64,000 nt of DNA. Origin: Bin55 sp965199895. Its GTDB lineage: Bacteria; Pseudomonadota; Gammaproteobacteria; Pseudomonadales; Azotimanducaceae. The notes beneath the pieces were generated by a model that saw nothing but the letters and a program-made list of their open reading frames with translations, was not told the origin of the DNA and did no database searches. This document shows, one piece after another, positions 17,356-27,264 of the stretch. Position 1 is the stretch's first letter. The number at the start of each line of letters is the position of its first letter. The translations under genes and the position numbers were made by a program. The DNA is taken from contig CBDATJ010000016.1 of the NCBI GenBank assembly GCA_965199895.1, positions 248,001-312,000 of the forward strand, read 5' to 3'.

Positions 17356-19728
17356 ATGACTGATACCACCCACCGAGGTTTCGTCATCCAAACAAGTTTT
17401 CGCATAGAGCAGGACAAACCCATTCTCTATATTCACGGCAGGCTTGAGACCGGTGAATCGTTCGTGGTTCGAGAAACACGCCACATCCCCCATTTCTATC
17501 TGAGAACCGAAGATATAGGACATAAGGCTGTCAAGAAATGCAAGATTCGAAAATCTGAAAAGCTAACTCTTGACGGTCATCCCACTGCTCGAGTAGAGTT
17601 CCCGAAACCAACACCATTCTTGGCTTCGGTACGAGACCGCCTCCAATTTGAGAACGTGCCCACCTATGAGGCAGATCTTCGTTTTTCGATGACTTACCTG
17701 ATTCAAAACAACATTCGTGGTGGAATCGCTATCACTGGGGAGCTCCGAGAAGATGACCCTCTGGTTGATTTTTCTTTCGAAGATCCAGAGGTTGAATCTG
17801 CTGAAGTCGATTTTGAGCTCCGAGTTCTAGCTATCAATATTGAGACCGATCCTACCGCTATAGAACTGTTAGCAGTCTCCCTTTATGGATTGGGCTTGGA
17901 CGAGGTCATGATTGTCGATCAGCTTGGTCGTGAGATGCCGGATCACGCAACGGGGTATCCCAATGCCAAGAGTTTGCTCCAAGCATTGGAAGAAAAAATC
18001 CGAGAAGTGGACCCCGATGTGATCACAGGTTGGAACGTTGTCGAGTTTGACCTAGATGTTCTTGCTCGCGTTGCTAAGCGCAACCGACTACGATTGCAAT
18101 TAGGCCGTTCGAGTAGCGAAGTCCGAATCCACAAGACATCCAATTTCTTTGTTGCAAGTCGTGCAGTGGTGCATGGAAGAATGGTTCTCGACGGAATCTC
18201 GCTGATTCACGGAGCATCGATGAAGTTCCCAAAATACAGTCTAGATGAAGTTGCTCAGACCGTACTCGGTAAAGGCAAACCAGGAATTGAGAGAGTCAGT
18301 GAACGTGCTGAAGAGATCTATCGTCGCTATCTCGACGATTTAGAGGGCTTTGCACTCTACGCACGCACAGACACTCAACTCGCTTACGAAATCGTAGAAA
18401 AGCTCAATCTAATTCCGCTTGCAGTCCGTCGATGTAAGCTCACAGGGATGCCGTTGGATCGAGTTGCTTCAAGTATTACTTCGTTCGATTTTCTGTATCT
18501 GTCTCAGTTACAAAAACGCAACCTCGTTGCGCCTTCAATTCAAACCCAAAGAGCACCTCGTCGAATCAAGCACTCGGGTGCACTAATACTAGATCCTACC
18601 CCTGGATTACACGAGAATATCTGGGTCTTAGACTATCGGAGCCTATACCCTAGTATCATCCGTACCTTCAACATCGATCCTCTAACCCAAGTCAAAACAA
18701 CACCTACAAACAAACATATCAAGACAACAAACGGTGTTCATTATGAAAGGGAAAGAGGCATCCTACCTCGAATACTCGACGAATTATTTGAAGCTAGAAA
18801 GGAGGCTGATGAACGACAAGATGGGACGGAATCCTACGCCATCAAGATTTTGATGAATTCGTTATATGGGGTATTAGCTACCCCCAATTGCAGGTTTCAT
18901 GACACTGCGCTTGCTAATTCAATAACTTCACTGGGCAGACACTTCCTTCGTTTTGTTCAAGGTTGGTTTGAACTCAATGGACATCAGGTGATTTATGGCG
19001 ATACCGACAGTGTGTTTGTGAAATCGAATGTAGAAGACAAAGTAGAAGCCTACGAACTAGGAAAGTCGATCCAAAAGAAGTACAACAGTGCTTTAACAGC
19101 TTACATCACGCGTAGATGGAATCTCCGGAACAAATTAACTTTGAATTTTGAACACCTTTACACCAAACTGTTCCTTCCCAAAATGCGGAGCAGAAAATCA
19201 GGTGCGGGAGCACGAAAACGATACGTAGGGCTGGACTACGTCAGTGGTGAAATCGAATTCGTAGGTATTGAGAGTGTGAGACGTGACTGGACAGAAGTTG
19301 CTAAACGTGTTCAGAAAGAGCTTTTTAAGAGACTCTTTCGAGGTGAACCCATTGAGGAATATTTGAGACAATACATTAAAGAGTTTCGTTCAGGAAAGTT
19401 CGACCATCAACTCATCTACCGAAAACGACTTGGAAAGCCACTAAAGCAATATCAAAGAGCTCCTTCTCCCTATGTGGTAGCAGCCAGAAAGATGAAAAAC
19501 CCGGGCAGACATGTGGAATATGTGATGACCATAGGTGGAGCTGAACCGTTGGAGTGTTTGCGTCACTCACCAGACCGAGAACACTATGTGTACAAGCAAA
19601 TCGCCCCTGCAGTTAAACCTATTCTGGACGCTCTAGATATGGATTTCGAGCATATCGCTGAGGAGTCGACACCGCTCGATATCTTTCAATCAATTCGAGA
19701 ATCGGAACCGGAGGCAGACGCAGCATGA
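17356..19728 (+). CDS. polB: DNA polymerase II (family B) with altered exonuclease motif I
   Basis: Family B repair and translesion polymerase, about 790 residues from the ATG at 17356 (E. coli Pol II has 783). Polymerase motifs are intact: VLDYRSLYPSIIRTF (A), KILMNSLYGVLATPNCRF (B) and VIYGDTDSVFV (C). Exonuclease motif II (GWNVVEFDLDVL) and motif III (YARTDTQLAYE) are conserved, but motif I reads VLAINIETD, so the first metal-binding Asp (D155 in E. coli) is Asn at about residue 161; the codon is AAT. Proofreading is expected to be weak or absent. The open frame extends 31 codons upstream without family similarity. No clear LexA box is visible upstream. The stop overlaps the cytochrome b561 start by 4 nt. 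Confidence 0.95.
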   Translation: MTDTTHRGFVIQTSFRIEQDKPILYIHGRLETGESFVVRETRHIPHFYLRTEDIGHKAVKKCKIRKSEKLTLDGHPTARVEFPKPTPFLASVRDRLQFENVPTYEADLRFSMTYLIQNNIRGGIAITGELREDDPLVDFSFEDPEVESAEVDFELRVLAINIETDPTAIELLAVSLYGLGLDEVMIVDQLGREMPDHATGYPNAKSLLQALEEKIREVDPDVITGWNVVEFDLDVLARVAKRNRLRLQLGRSSSEVRIHKTSNFFVASRAVVHGRMVLDGISLIHGASMKFPKYSLDEVAQTVLGKGKPGIERVSERAEEIYRRYLDDLEGFALYARTDTQLAYEIVEKLNLIPLAVRRCKLTGMPLDRVASSITSFDFLYLSQLQKRNLVAPSIQTQRAPRRIKHSGALILDPTPGLHENIWVLDYRSLYPSIIRTFNIDPLTQVKTTPTNKHIKTTNGVHYERERGILPRILDELFEARKEADERQDGTESYAIKILMNSLYGVLATPNCRFHDTALANSITSLGRHFLRFVQGWFELNGHQVIYGDTDSVFVKSNVEDKVEAYELGKSIQKKYNSALTAYITRRWNLRNKLTLNFEHLYTKLFLPKMRSRKSGAGARKRYVGLDYVSGEIEFVGIESVRRDWTEVAKRVQKELFKRLFRGEPIEEYLRQYIKEFRSGKFDHQLIYRKRLGKPLKQYQRAPSPYVVAARKMKNPGRHVEYVMTIGGAEPLECLRHSPDREHYVYKQIAPAVKPILDALDMDFEHIAEESTPLDIFQSIRESEPEADAA

Positions 19729-20384
19729 ATGTAGAGACTCGAAAATCTGAATCAACCAAGATTTGGGACTGGCCTCTACGAATTTGGCACTGGCTATTAG
19801 CGATTACCGTAACCGTTGCCTTGGTCACTGGATTGAATCCCAAGCTAGATCTGATGAATGTCCATCAATGGGCAGGAATGTCGGTGGTTGCTTTGCTGGT
19901 ATTTCGAGTTTTGTGGGGAATCATAGGTGGAACATACTCCAAACTTTGGCATTACTTCACGACCCCGATTGCTTTCTTTAAGCACTTTCTGGGAAAGTCG
20001 GAAAGTAAAGCCCATTCCTCACCAGGCATCGTTATTGCTCTGTGCCTGTTTGGAGCACTTGCTGTTCAATCAACGGCGGGGTTGTTCACTTCAGACGATG
20101 TCCTTTTCGATGGGCCTTTAGTGCAGTTTGCTGACGGCGACTTAGTGGAATTTGCATCCGACATCCACGATGAAGGTTGGAAGTTTGTACTAACCTTTAT
20201 CTCCATCCATCTGTGTGCTCACCTCATTTACGGTGTGGTCCTGCGTAACACGATAGCGCTATCAATGTTCACGGGACACAAACTCGCCCAAGTACCTCCC
20301 ACTCAGCACTCAAACTGGATGGCAGTAATCGCTTACGCTACCTGTGTAGCAGTGCTGTTGCTTCTGGTCTACTACTCTCTGTAG
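19725..20384 (+). CDS. cytochrome b561 family membrane protein
   Basis: Inner-membrane dihaem b-type cytochrome, probably passing electrons between quinol and a periplasmic partner. The opening IWDWPLRIWHWLLAITV and VHQWAGMSVVALLVFRVLWGIIGG match the b561 / hydrogenase-cytochrome group, with His residues positioned as haem ligands. Further helices are IVIALCLFGALAVQSTAGLF and FVLTFISIHLCAHLIYGVV, the latter after DIHDEGWK. A last helix ends the protein. It starts within the polB stop codon and overlaps tail-to-tail with the cytochrome c' gene by 13 nt. A cytochrome c' partner beside a b561 is a known association, and the likely pairing here is inferred from it. Confidence 0.88.
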   Translation: MNVETRKSESTKIWDWPLRIWHWLLAITVTVALVTGLNPKLDLMNVHQWAGMSVVALLVFRVLWGIIGGTYSKLWHYFTTPIAFFKHFLGKSESKAHSSPGIVIALCLFGALAVQSTAGLFTSDDVLFDGPLVQFADGDLVEFASDIHDEGWKFVLTFISIHLCAHLIYGVVLRNTIALSMFTGHKLAQVPPTQHSNWMAVIAYATCVAVLLLLVYYSL

Positions 20385-20803
20385 CTGTCATGGCACCCTT
20401 TGCAGGAACGACCTACATTTCGGATTGCATCTGAGACTGAGTCGGTTTCCCCTTCGGAGATCACCCGTTGGAGCTCCTTTGCTGCAGTATTGAAAGCTTC
20501 GACTGCTTTTTTGAACTCTTCGGGTTCTTCCCAAATTGAGTCTAAAGCTTCCCCGCCTTCAGAGCCTTCCGGAAACAAGTCTGCCATCATTTCTGCTAAA
20601 TCTGCAAGTGCATCAACATGTTTCGGAAGATGTTCTTCAAACGGTAGTTCCCCACGAGCGATTTTTCTGATTGTGTCCCAATGGACCCCTATGGCTTCCA
20701 TACTCTCGTGTCGATAGTCAGCAATTTCCTCACTTGCGTAGAGGGTGGTCACCAGCAAAGCTGCAATACCGATTTGGGTGAATTTGTTGGGTTTAAATTG
20801 CAT
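20372..20803 (-). CDS. cytochrome c' (four-helix, C-terminal haem)
   Basis: Small periplasmic haem protein. After a signal peptide (NKFTQIGIAALLVTTLYA) comes the RHESMEAIG segment typical of cytochrome c', then helical sequence, and the haem motif CKGCH near the C-terminus in GRSCKGCHDSYRE. Members bind NO or act in electron transfer. The start is the ATG at 20803, preceded by AAGGAG with short spacing; a TTG nine codons earlier lacks a site. It converges with the cytochrome b561 gene and overlaps it by 13 nt. Confidence 0.92.
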   Translation of the reverse strand: MQFKPNKFTQIGIAALLVTTLYASEEIADYRHESMEAIGVHWDTIRKIARGELPFEEHLPKHVDALADLAEMMADLFPEGSEGGEALDSIWEEPEEFKKAVEAFNTAAKELQRVISEGETDSVSDAIRNVGRSCKGCHDSYRE

Positions 20804-20830
20804 AAACTCCTTCTTTGTAAGGTAGTTCAA

Positions 20831-21415
20831 TGGATTATAGGGTAAATCCTGAACTTAGCTGACCCACAGCAAAAGACCGTACAGAGCTGGGTGAAGATTC
20901 ATCGTTTTCTTGTTACTCTTCTCTGTCTATGTTCTTCAATAGTAGCTGTTTGAATACCCATGGCAATAGAACCGACCTTCCAGTGCCACCTGATGAACCA
21001 TGCTGACTTCGAACGTGGCTGGTGCACCCGTTGCTAACCAAGACAGAAGTGCTAACTTCTCCGACAATCCTGGAAAGTTAGTTTGAGATGAGCCAAATTC
21101 TTGAATTGATCACGGTTGAGATCAAAACATCCGTCATTGGCAACAAGCTGTATCCGAGCTCAAACAAAGAATTACGGACATGGTGTCATTGCCTCATCAT
21201 CATGGGGTGATGCGAAATCTACTTAAATGTTCACTTTAGCTCACGAATAGCCCATCTCTGCAGACAGTAACCGCTATGCTCGTTTCACCGAGCTGCTTAG
21301 GCACCGTTCCCTATGTGTATTTCTGATCTGAGGCCTAGATCCGGACTCCTACATAGAGGTACCCTCACTCAGTCAAGTTTTGAACCCCTTAGACGCAGAT
21401 TGAATGAGTCTCAAC
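20831..21415. other. 585-nt intergenic region without a supported gene
   Basis: No frame here gives a convincing protein, and several short frames are broken by stops. It holds the upstream region of the cytochrome c' gene and the downstream end of the M3 peptidase gene. A 7-bp inverted repeat (CTAACTT / AAGTTAG, about 21052-21081) is visible but has no T-tract. The patchwork of short protein-like stretches around 21100-21240 could be remnants of a lost gene; I could not assign it. Confidence 0.4.
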
Positions 21416-23263
21416 TTAAAGTGAAGCTTCGTCACATAGCTGTTCAAAGTAGTCGACGCGTGGTTTGAGATTGTCCACTGTTTGTTGCCAAAACTCAGGT
21501 TGCGTTAAATCACCCTCCAGATAGTGAGCGGCTAAATCTTCAGCAGACATTCTTCCTGTATCTCGAAGCAACCCTCGGTATCGCTCAAAGAACTCTGCTC
21601 CCATACTCTCTCTACGTTGGTAGATGCACTGACTGAACAGATACCCGAACAAGTAAGGAAAGTTGTAGAAACTGATGCCTGAAATATAAAAGTGCAACTT
21701 ACTCATCCAAAAGCACTCATCGGGTTCAGACAAGCTATCCCCGTACCATTCCACCCACGCATCTCTCATAAGGGTTCTGATTTCTCGCGCTAGTAGTGGT
21801 CTATCGGCTCGTGCTTCATATAGGTTTTTCTCAAACTGGAATCGAACCGGAATATTCAGCAAGAATCCCACAATCGCAGACAATTCCTCCCAAGCAACCG
21901 TTATCGCTTGTTGAGGATTTTTAGCTTCAGCAAGTAGAGCATCTCGCACCAACGTTTCTCCAAAAGTACTTGCCGTTTCAGCTAGTGACATTCCATAGCC
22001 CCGTTGTGCATTGGGGAGATCTTTCATGGCCCAGTGATGGAACGCATGACCTAGTTCATGAGCTAATACTGTGATATCGGACATCGAACCAGAGTAAGTC
22101 ATATATACGCGTGGGTTTTTGCTCTTTGCAAACGAGGTGCAGTATGCGCCTGGTCGTTTGTGTTCTCCGATCGTTCCTTCGATCCATTGTCGATCCGACA
22201 TCATCTTTACGAAATCACCCATTGATGGATGAATCTCACCGTAGGAATTTGCGACCAGTTGTAATCCTTGGGCAAACGGATATTCCGATTCGGCATTCGG
22301 TAAAACCGGGGCGGGTGCTCTTGAGTCCCACGGTCCGTATCGAGATTTGCCATAGGCTCGCGCCATCGCTTTGGCTGCACGTCTTGATAACTCTCTGGAG
22401 TCAGCAGCTACTTGAATGATTGCATCCAAAGTCTCTCTTTGGATGTGACTCATATGAGCGGGTGCATCCAAGAAATGTACCGGTTGTTTACGAGATCTTC
22501 GCTTACAACTTTCCAATCGCCAACCGGCAAGAGCGTTCACCGCTGCAGCACACGTTTCTTCGTGTTCCGTCCAAGCTTTATTGATTGCAGACCAAGCATC
22601 CGCCCTCGTCCGGTCACTGGTGGACTGCATCATCGCCGCTGCTTCTGCAATACCCACCTCTCGTAATTCATTGCCCTCGGTGACATGACATCTCAGTTTT
22701 CCAGACAGTTCGGTGTACAACCGACTCCAAGCATGGGGGCCATCTTGACTTAATCCATTGATCAAATTTTCTTCGTCAAGACTCAACAGTTCATGCTGAC
22801 GATGTCGGGTGTGTCGAACTAACCACTCTGACTCCGCAACCCGATCATCACTGAGATATTCATCGATCAACGAATCGTCAGCTCGTTTGAGAAATTGGCT
22901 CGACGGTTGCATCAACTCACTGAACCGCATTCGGTGCTTGGTGAGTTTTCCGTTCAGTATTTTTGCGTCTTCGTCATCATTATTGACCGAGAGAACACAA
23001 TTGGCGAACGTTCCAGGGTTTGCTAGGTATTTTGACGCTTCATTGGAGAGTTGATAAATGTTGTGAGCAGCTTCGACCGCTTTTAATGAGTTTTCGTCTT
23101 TCTCGATCTGCGAATGATTCGCAAAATCAGTAAACGCTTCGTTGAGTTCCTCAATTTGACCGAGTAGTTTTGATAACGTAGCAAGATCCGCATCGATTGC
23201 TTCATCGGTAGGCGAGCAATATTCCTCTGATAGATCCCAAGAGGGTCCAGCCAAGTCTTTCAT
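21416..23263 (-). CDS. M3 family zinc oligoendopeptidase (PepF-like)
   Basis: Cytoplasmic metallopeptidase that degrades short peptides. The zinc motif HExxH is in TVLAHELGHAFHHWAM, followed by GYGMSLAETASTFGETLV, which supplies the third zinc ligand Glu. The N-terminal region (WDLSEEYCSPTDEAIDADL) matches the oligoendopeptidase F group rather than thimet oligopeptidase. Length 615 residues is typical. No signal peptide is seen. It stands alone, with gaps on both sides. Confidence 0.92.
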   Translation of the reverse strand: MKDLAGPSWDLSEEYCSPTDEAIDADLATLSKLLGQIEELNEAFTDFANHSQIEKDENSLKAVEAAHNIYQLSNEASKYLANPGTFANCVLSVNNDDEDAKILNGKLTKHRMRFSELMQPSSQFLKRADDSLIDEYLSDDRVAESEWLVRHTRHRQHELLSLDEENLINGLSQDGPHAWSRLYTELSGKLRCHVTEGNELREVGIAEAAAMMQSTSDRTRADAWSAINKAWTEHEETCAAAVNALAGWRLESCKRRSRKQPVHFLDAPAHMSHIQRETLDAIIQVAADSRELSRRAAKAMARAYGKSRYGPWDSRAPAPVLPNAESEYPFAQGLQLVANSYGEIHPSMGDFVKMMSDRQWIEGTIGEHKRPGAYCTSFAKSKNPRVYMTYSGSMSDITVLAHELGHAFHHWAMKDLPNAQRGYGMSLAETASTFGETLVRDALLAEAKNPQQAITVAWEELSAIVGFLLNIPVRFQFEKNLYEARADRPLLAREIRTLMRDAWVEWYGDSLSEPDECFWMSKLHFYISGISFYNFPYLFGYLFSQCIYQRRESMGAEFFERYRGLLRDTGRMSAEDLAAHYLEGDLTQPEFWQQTVDNLKPRVDYFEQLCDEASL

Positions 23264-23549
23264 AGGTTCGATTCCTTAATAGTGAGTTGAACTTAGTAGC
23301 TCCCATTGTAGAACTGTGGAAACTGATCCCACAGGACATCCACTCTCATCAATTGATTACTAGAAACTTAGTCGATTCTCTTCTCTACCCTCGAATTGGA
23401 AAGGTATTCATCGAACTCTGTTGGATCGGAATCACTAAATTGGTCTTAGTTTTGGATAATATCCCCCTATATAACCGATGATGTGTTGGGGGTAGCTCAT
23501 TGATTGGCTGTTCCGACACATCCCATGCGAACCACAAGGATAAGTCGAG

Positions 23550-26500
23550 ATGCACATATACAACAAATTTTTCAGACGGTTTTTTGTCACTCTCCTAAGC
23601 GTTTTTCTCGCTGCCTTTGCAATTCAAGCACAAGGTCAAGACGACGAAGATAATGATGATTCTGACGATTCTCAACAACAAATTGAGGAAATCACAGTTA
23701 CCGCACAACGCGTTGAAGAAAACATCCAATCAGTCCCTATTAGCGTGAGTACGTTTAATGAACACTCTCTGGAGCAACAACAGGTAATCAACCCATCTGA
23801 TATTCAGATCAATGTACCCAACGTTTCCTTTACCGCTGGGAACTTTGGTGGTTCAAGCTTGAGCATTCGCGGTGTGGGAAGCCTCATTCAAGGTTCAGCA
23901 GCAGAAGCGGGGGTCTCTGCTCACATCAACGAGATTCCCATCTTGTTCAATTTGAACACCCAAGAGTTTTTTGACATGGAACGTGTCGAAATTCTACGTG
24001 GACCACAGGGTACGCTGTTTGGTAGGAACGCAACGGGCGGTGCTATCAACTTTGTAACGAACAAACCCGATTTCGACAAGTTCAGCGCTTATTTCGATTC
24101 CCAGTTTGGTACTGAAGCACACAATCGACTCACCGGTATGGTTAATTTCCCGATTGGTGAAGGAATCGCTGCTCGATTAGCCGTAATGACTCTCAAGAGA
24201 GATGGCTATACCGAAAATCTCGCTGGCGCACAAGGTGTCAAAGGTGTTGATGACAATATTGATGGTCGAGATCAATGGGCTGCACGACTGACGATTGCTT
24301 GGGAATTTAGTGAAACCGCTTCTGCATGGTTCCTACACAATCGACAGCACGAGGACAGTGACCGTACGCGGATTAGCAATCAGGTTTGCGAGCGAAACAC
24401 TCTCCCGACATCTGGCTGTACTCCCAACGGATTTGGTTTTGACGCTCCTTATCTAGGAGCTACTACGTCGGGTGTCTTTGCGGGGGCAGCCGGTGTTATC
24501 CCCCTCGGCACCTCAGGAGCTGACGGCTTCGTAGAGTACAAATATCCCAGACCTCGCGAACTTGATCTAAGAACCGTACACGTAGACTTTGAGCCCGTTT
24601 TCAAAGAGATCGAACACACCTATGCGTTCGGAACTGACTACCTCTTCCAAGGGATCTCTTTCCGATTACTCGGTGCTGTCTTCCAACGTGAAAACATTTC
24701 ACAGCAAGACTACTTGATGGAAGTTGGTGCTACGTTGGGACCCACTGCATTGAACCCAAGTGGACTTTGGCCCATCTCTAGACCTGCTGGAAGATCAGGA
24801 GACGAGTGGACCGGCGGACAGTGTAGTCTACCGGGTGGAACTGCTGGAATCTTCGGGGGATGTATCCTCGAAGGGATTGATCAAACTCGCTATTTCAGCT
24901 TTGACCGCAACGACGGTGAAGGTGATGGTTGGGTAGTCGAAGGCATTTTGAATGCTGATATTGATGATCGAACCAGCTATTTATTAGGTGTTACCAGCTT
25001 CTATCACGAAAGAAAGACAGGCTATTACGTCTTTGCGAATCCTTTTGACATAGTTGCTCGGTTCGGAGCACCGCTTTTAGGGTTACCACCCATTTATCCA
25101 AGCTTTTTCTTCAACTCAGCTTCTCCTGGTGGCGAACCGGGTCGAATTGACGAGGGATCGGCTGTATTTGGTGAAGTCTATTTCGACATCAATGACACGA
25201 TGCAACTAACCGCTGGCTTGCGGTATAACGAAGATGAGAAGAGTACAGAAGATACCAGCGTACTCTTCAATGCGATCAACCACATTCCTGTGCTCCAAAC
25301 GAGCGTATATCCTGGTATTCGTGCTCAAATCGCAGCACTACTTGGGGTTCCAATTGAATTTTTACCTCTGCAAACTGCACTGGCGATCGCCTATCGCGCA
25401 GGTCTGCTCGCTGAAAACCACCTAATCAATCTCAATGCAGCCACTGGTGTGTACTGGTCTCGTGCTATGAACCTCCTGTTAGGACCTTTGGCTTCCGGTG
25501 CACCTGAAATAGCTCTCGCGCGATACTACGGCGTGCCACAAGCACAGATTGATGCTGCTCTGCTCACTCCGGCTTATAGTACTGAAAGAATCGCCATTAG
25601 TAACCAAATTCCTATCGTACCCGGCTTCAACGAATCTAGAGCGTTGACCAACAGCCCCGATAACGGTTCTTGGAATGCATTGACCGGTCGAGTTTCATTA
25701 GATGTAGAAATCGCTCCGGATATTCTCGTCTATGGTTCAATCAGTACCGGTTACAAACCGGGTGGTGTGAATGCTGCAATTTCGGAACAGTTTCAAGATA
25801 CCAGTGGGTTTACTTTTGATAGAGAAGACGTGTTAGCCTTCGAAGCTGGAACAAAGAGCTACCTGTTAGATGGTCGCGCGAAGTTAAATGGCGCACTATT
25901 CACCTATCAGTACTCTGGTCTTCAAGTCACCCGTATCAAGAACAACGCTGCAATCAACGAGAACATTGATGCCAACATTTGGGGTCTAGAAGCAGAAGGA
26001 TGGATCTTCTTTGATGAGTTCCCGAATGTTGTGTTTGACTATGCCTACAGTTACTTGAATACGTCTGTCGACGGTACAAGTTCTCTTGACCCATTGAACC
26101 GAACGGCTGGAAATAACGATTGGGTCTTGCTCAACAACATTGATGCAGGTGCATTGACCGGTATTAATTACATCGCCCGAAAAGACCAAATAACTCAAGA
26201 ATTGATCAATCAAGCTTTAGCTGCTGGTGCCACCATTGATATCCGAAACGGATTGTCTCCTGTTTCAGTCTCACATCCCGCTAATGAAAACGGCGTGTCG
26301 ATTCCAGCTTATTTCTCCAGACGCTTCCTGACTGCTCTAGGTGTGGATACTCTTGATGGTTTAGAAACCAATCTGGATGGAAATGCACTGCCTAACTCCC
26401 CTGAACATACGATTAAGCTCGGTGGCAATTTCGTGACTCCCGTCTCTTCGCGCTTCTTTGATGGAAACCTCACCCTCAGGTTCGACCTCTACTGGCAGAG

Positions 26501-26747
26501 CAAATCATTCAGTCGAGAGTTCAATACTCCTGGAGATCAAATTGATTCTTGGACACAAATGAATGCGAGCGCTACCTTTGAAAGTAACGACGGTAAAATC
26601 GTAGTGAGAGGCTGGGTCAGAAATCTGGAAAACAACAATAATGTCACCGGAATGTACCTGACTTCTGACACTTCGGGTCTGTTCAGAAATTACTTCCTCA
26701 CTGAACCACGAATTGCAGGTATTTCACTCCGATATTCATTAGACTAA
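23550..26747 (+). CDS. TonB-dependent outer-membrane receptor
   Basis: Active importer of a large substrate across the outer membrane; the ligand is unknown. A signal peptide (FFRRFFVTLLSVFLAAFAIQAQG) and an acidic linker (DDEDNDDSDDS) precede the TonB box region IEEITVTAQR. The plug domain has VPISVSTFN, LSIRGVGSL, VEILRGPQGTLFGRNATGGAIN. The beta-barrel includes VYGSISTGYKPGGVN and ends GISLRYSLD. At 1065 residues it is long for the family, resembling receptors for complex organic substrates in marine proteobacteria rather than simple siderophore receptors. A clear terminator follows. A decayed copy of its plug region lies at about 34344-34715. Confidence 0.94.
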   Translation: MHIYNKFFRRFFVTLLSVFLAAFAIQAQGQDDEDNDDSDDSQQQIEEITVTAQRVEENIQSVPISVSTFNEHSLEQQQVINPSDIQINVPNVSFTAGNFGGSSLSIRGVGSLIQGSAAEAGVSAHINEIPILFNLNTQEFFDMERVEILRGPQGTLFGRNATGGAINFVTNKPDFDKFSAYFDSQFGTEAHNRLTGMVNFPIGEGIAARLAVMTLKRDGYTENLAGAQGVKGVDDNIDGRDQWAARLTIAWEFSETASAWFLHNRQHEDSDRTRISNQVCERNTLPTSGCTPNGFGFDAPYLGATTSGVFAGAAGVIPLGTSGADGFVEYKYPRPRELDLRTVHVDFEPVFKEIEHTYAFGTDYLFQGISFRLLGAVFQRENISQQDYLMEVGATLGPTALNPSGLWPISRPAGRSGDEWTGGQCSLPGGTAGIFGGCILEGIDQTRYFSFDRNDGEGDGWVVEGILNADIDDRTSYLLGVTSFYHERKTGYYVFANPFDIVARFGAPLLGLPPIYPSFFFNSASPGGEPGRIDEGSAVFGEVYFDINDTMQLTAGLRYNEDEKSTEDTSVLFNAINHIPVLQTSVYPGIRAQIAALLGVPIEFLPLQTALAIAYRAGLLAENHLINLNAATGVYWSRAMNLLLGPLASGAPEIALARYYGVPQAQIDAALLTPAYSTERIAISNQIPIVPGFNESRALTNSPDNGSWNALTGRVSLDVEIAPDILVYGSISTGYKPGGVNAAISEQFQDTSGFTFDREDVLAFEAGTKSYLLDGRAKLNGALFTYQYSGLQVTRIKNNAAINENIDANIWGLEAEGWIFFDEFPNVVFDYAYSYLNTSVDGTSSLDPLNRTAGNNDWVLLNNIDAGALTGINYIARKDQITQELINQALAAGATIDIRNGLSPVSVSHPANENGVSIPAYFSRRFLTALGVDTLDGLETNLDGNALPNSPEHTIKLGGNFVTPVSSRFFDGNLTLRFDLYWQSKSFSREFNTPGDQIDSWTQMNASATFESNDGKIVVRGWVRNLENNNNVTGMYLTSDTSGLFRNYFLTEPRIAGISLRYSLD

Positions 26748-26767
26748 CGTTCGATAAACAGTCAATC

Positions 26768-26801
26768 AAGAACCGCTTGCACCAAACTGCAAGCGGTTCT
26801 T
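26768..26801 (+). terminator. rho-independent terminator after the TonB-receptor gene
   Basis: A perfect 14-bp inverted repeat (AAGAACCGCTTGCA / TGCAAGCGGTTCTT) with a 6-nt loop starts 21 nt after the receptor stop and ends in TTAATT. The strong GC stem makes it a confident terminator, although the T-run is short. Confidence 0.85.
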
Positions 26802-26861
26802 AATTATGAGGTTGCTCTGTTATACAATGAACGAGTCGTTTCCCTTGAAGTAGAAGACATA

Positions 26862-27230
26862 GTGAAGATCATGACTCCGTCGAGATTTCTGAGAGGAGGG
26901 TTGACTCTGCTGTTGGCTATCACCTTATCTCTGTTTGCTGTAGGAACTCTTGCCTCGGGCTCCTATACCCCAAAAGGCAAGGTCAGCAACTATGGGACTG
27001 ACTACAAACAGGGAAAGATCATCTTTCACAAAAAAATATTGTGTGATGATTGCACACTGCAAAAGATAAACGCCGAGAGTGCTAGAGAACTCATAGAAGC
27101 CATTCGTACTCGCGGAGGTCTCAAGGAAAACGAGACCGAAATGGACAAAATCGCCACCGATTTGACTGCTGAAGAAGCGGGTAAGGTAGAGCAATATCTA
27201 GCCCGTCGGTTCAATATTAAAAAGAAATGA
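26862..27230 (+). CDS. small exported protein with a CxxC pair, function unknown
   Basis: A 122-residue protein with a signal peptide (FLRGGLTLLLAITLSLFAVGTLASG). The mature part has the phrase YKQGKIIFHKKILCDDCTLQKI, which resembles the start of a small c-type cytochrome domain, but CDDC is not followed by His, so covalent haem binding is not expected. The C-terminal half is charged and helical (LTAEEAGKVEQYLARRF, similar in style to cytochrome tails). The start is probably GTG at 26862 or the ATG three codons later. It precedes the barrel-protein gene by 34 nt and is likely its operon partner. Confidence 0.65.
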   Translation: MKIMTPSRFLRGGLTLLLAITLSLFAVGTLASGSYTPKGKVSNYGTDYKQGKIIFHKKILCDDCTLQKINAESARELIEAIRTRGGLKENETEMDKIATDLTAEEAGKVEQYLARRFNIKKK

Positions 27231-27264
27231 GGACAAACTCGTAACAAACGTAAAGAACATCGCC

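Noticed and set aside
23287..23481. 64-residue frame upstream of the TonB receptor
   Set aside because: No signal, domain or ribosome binding site; it lies in the divergent promoter region between the M3 peptidase and receptor genes.
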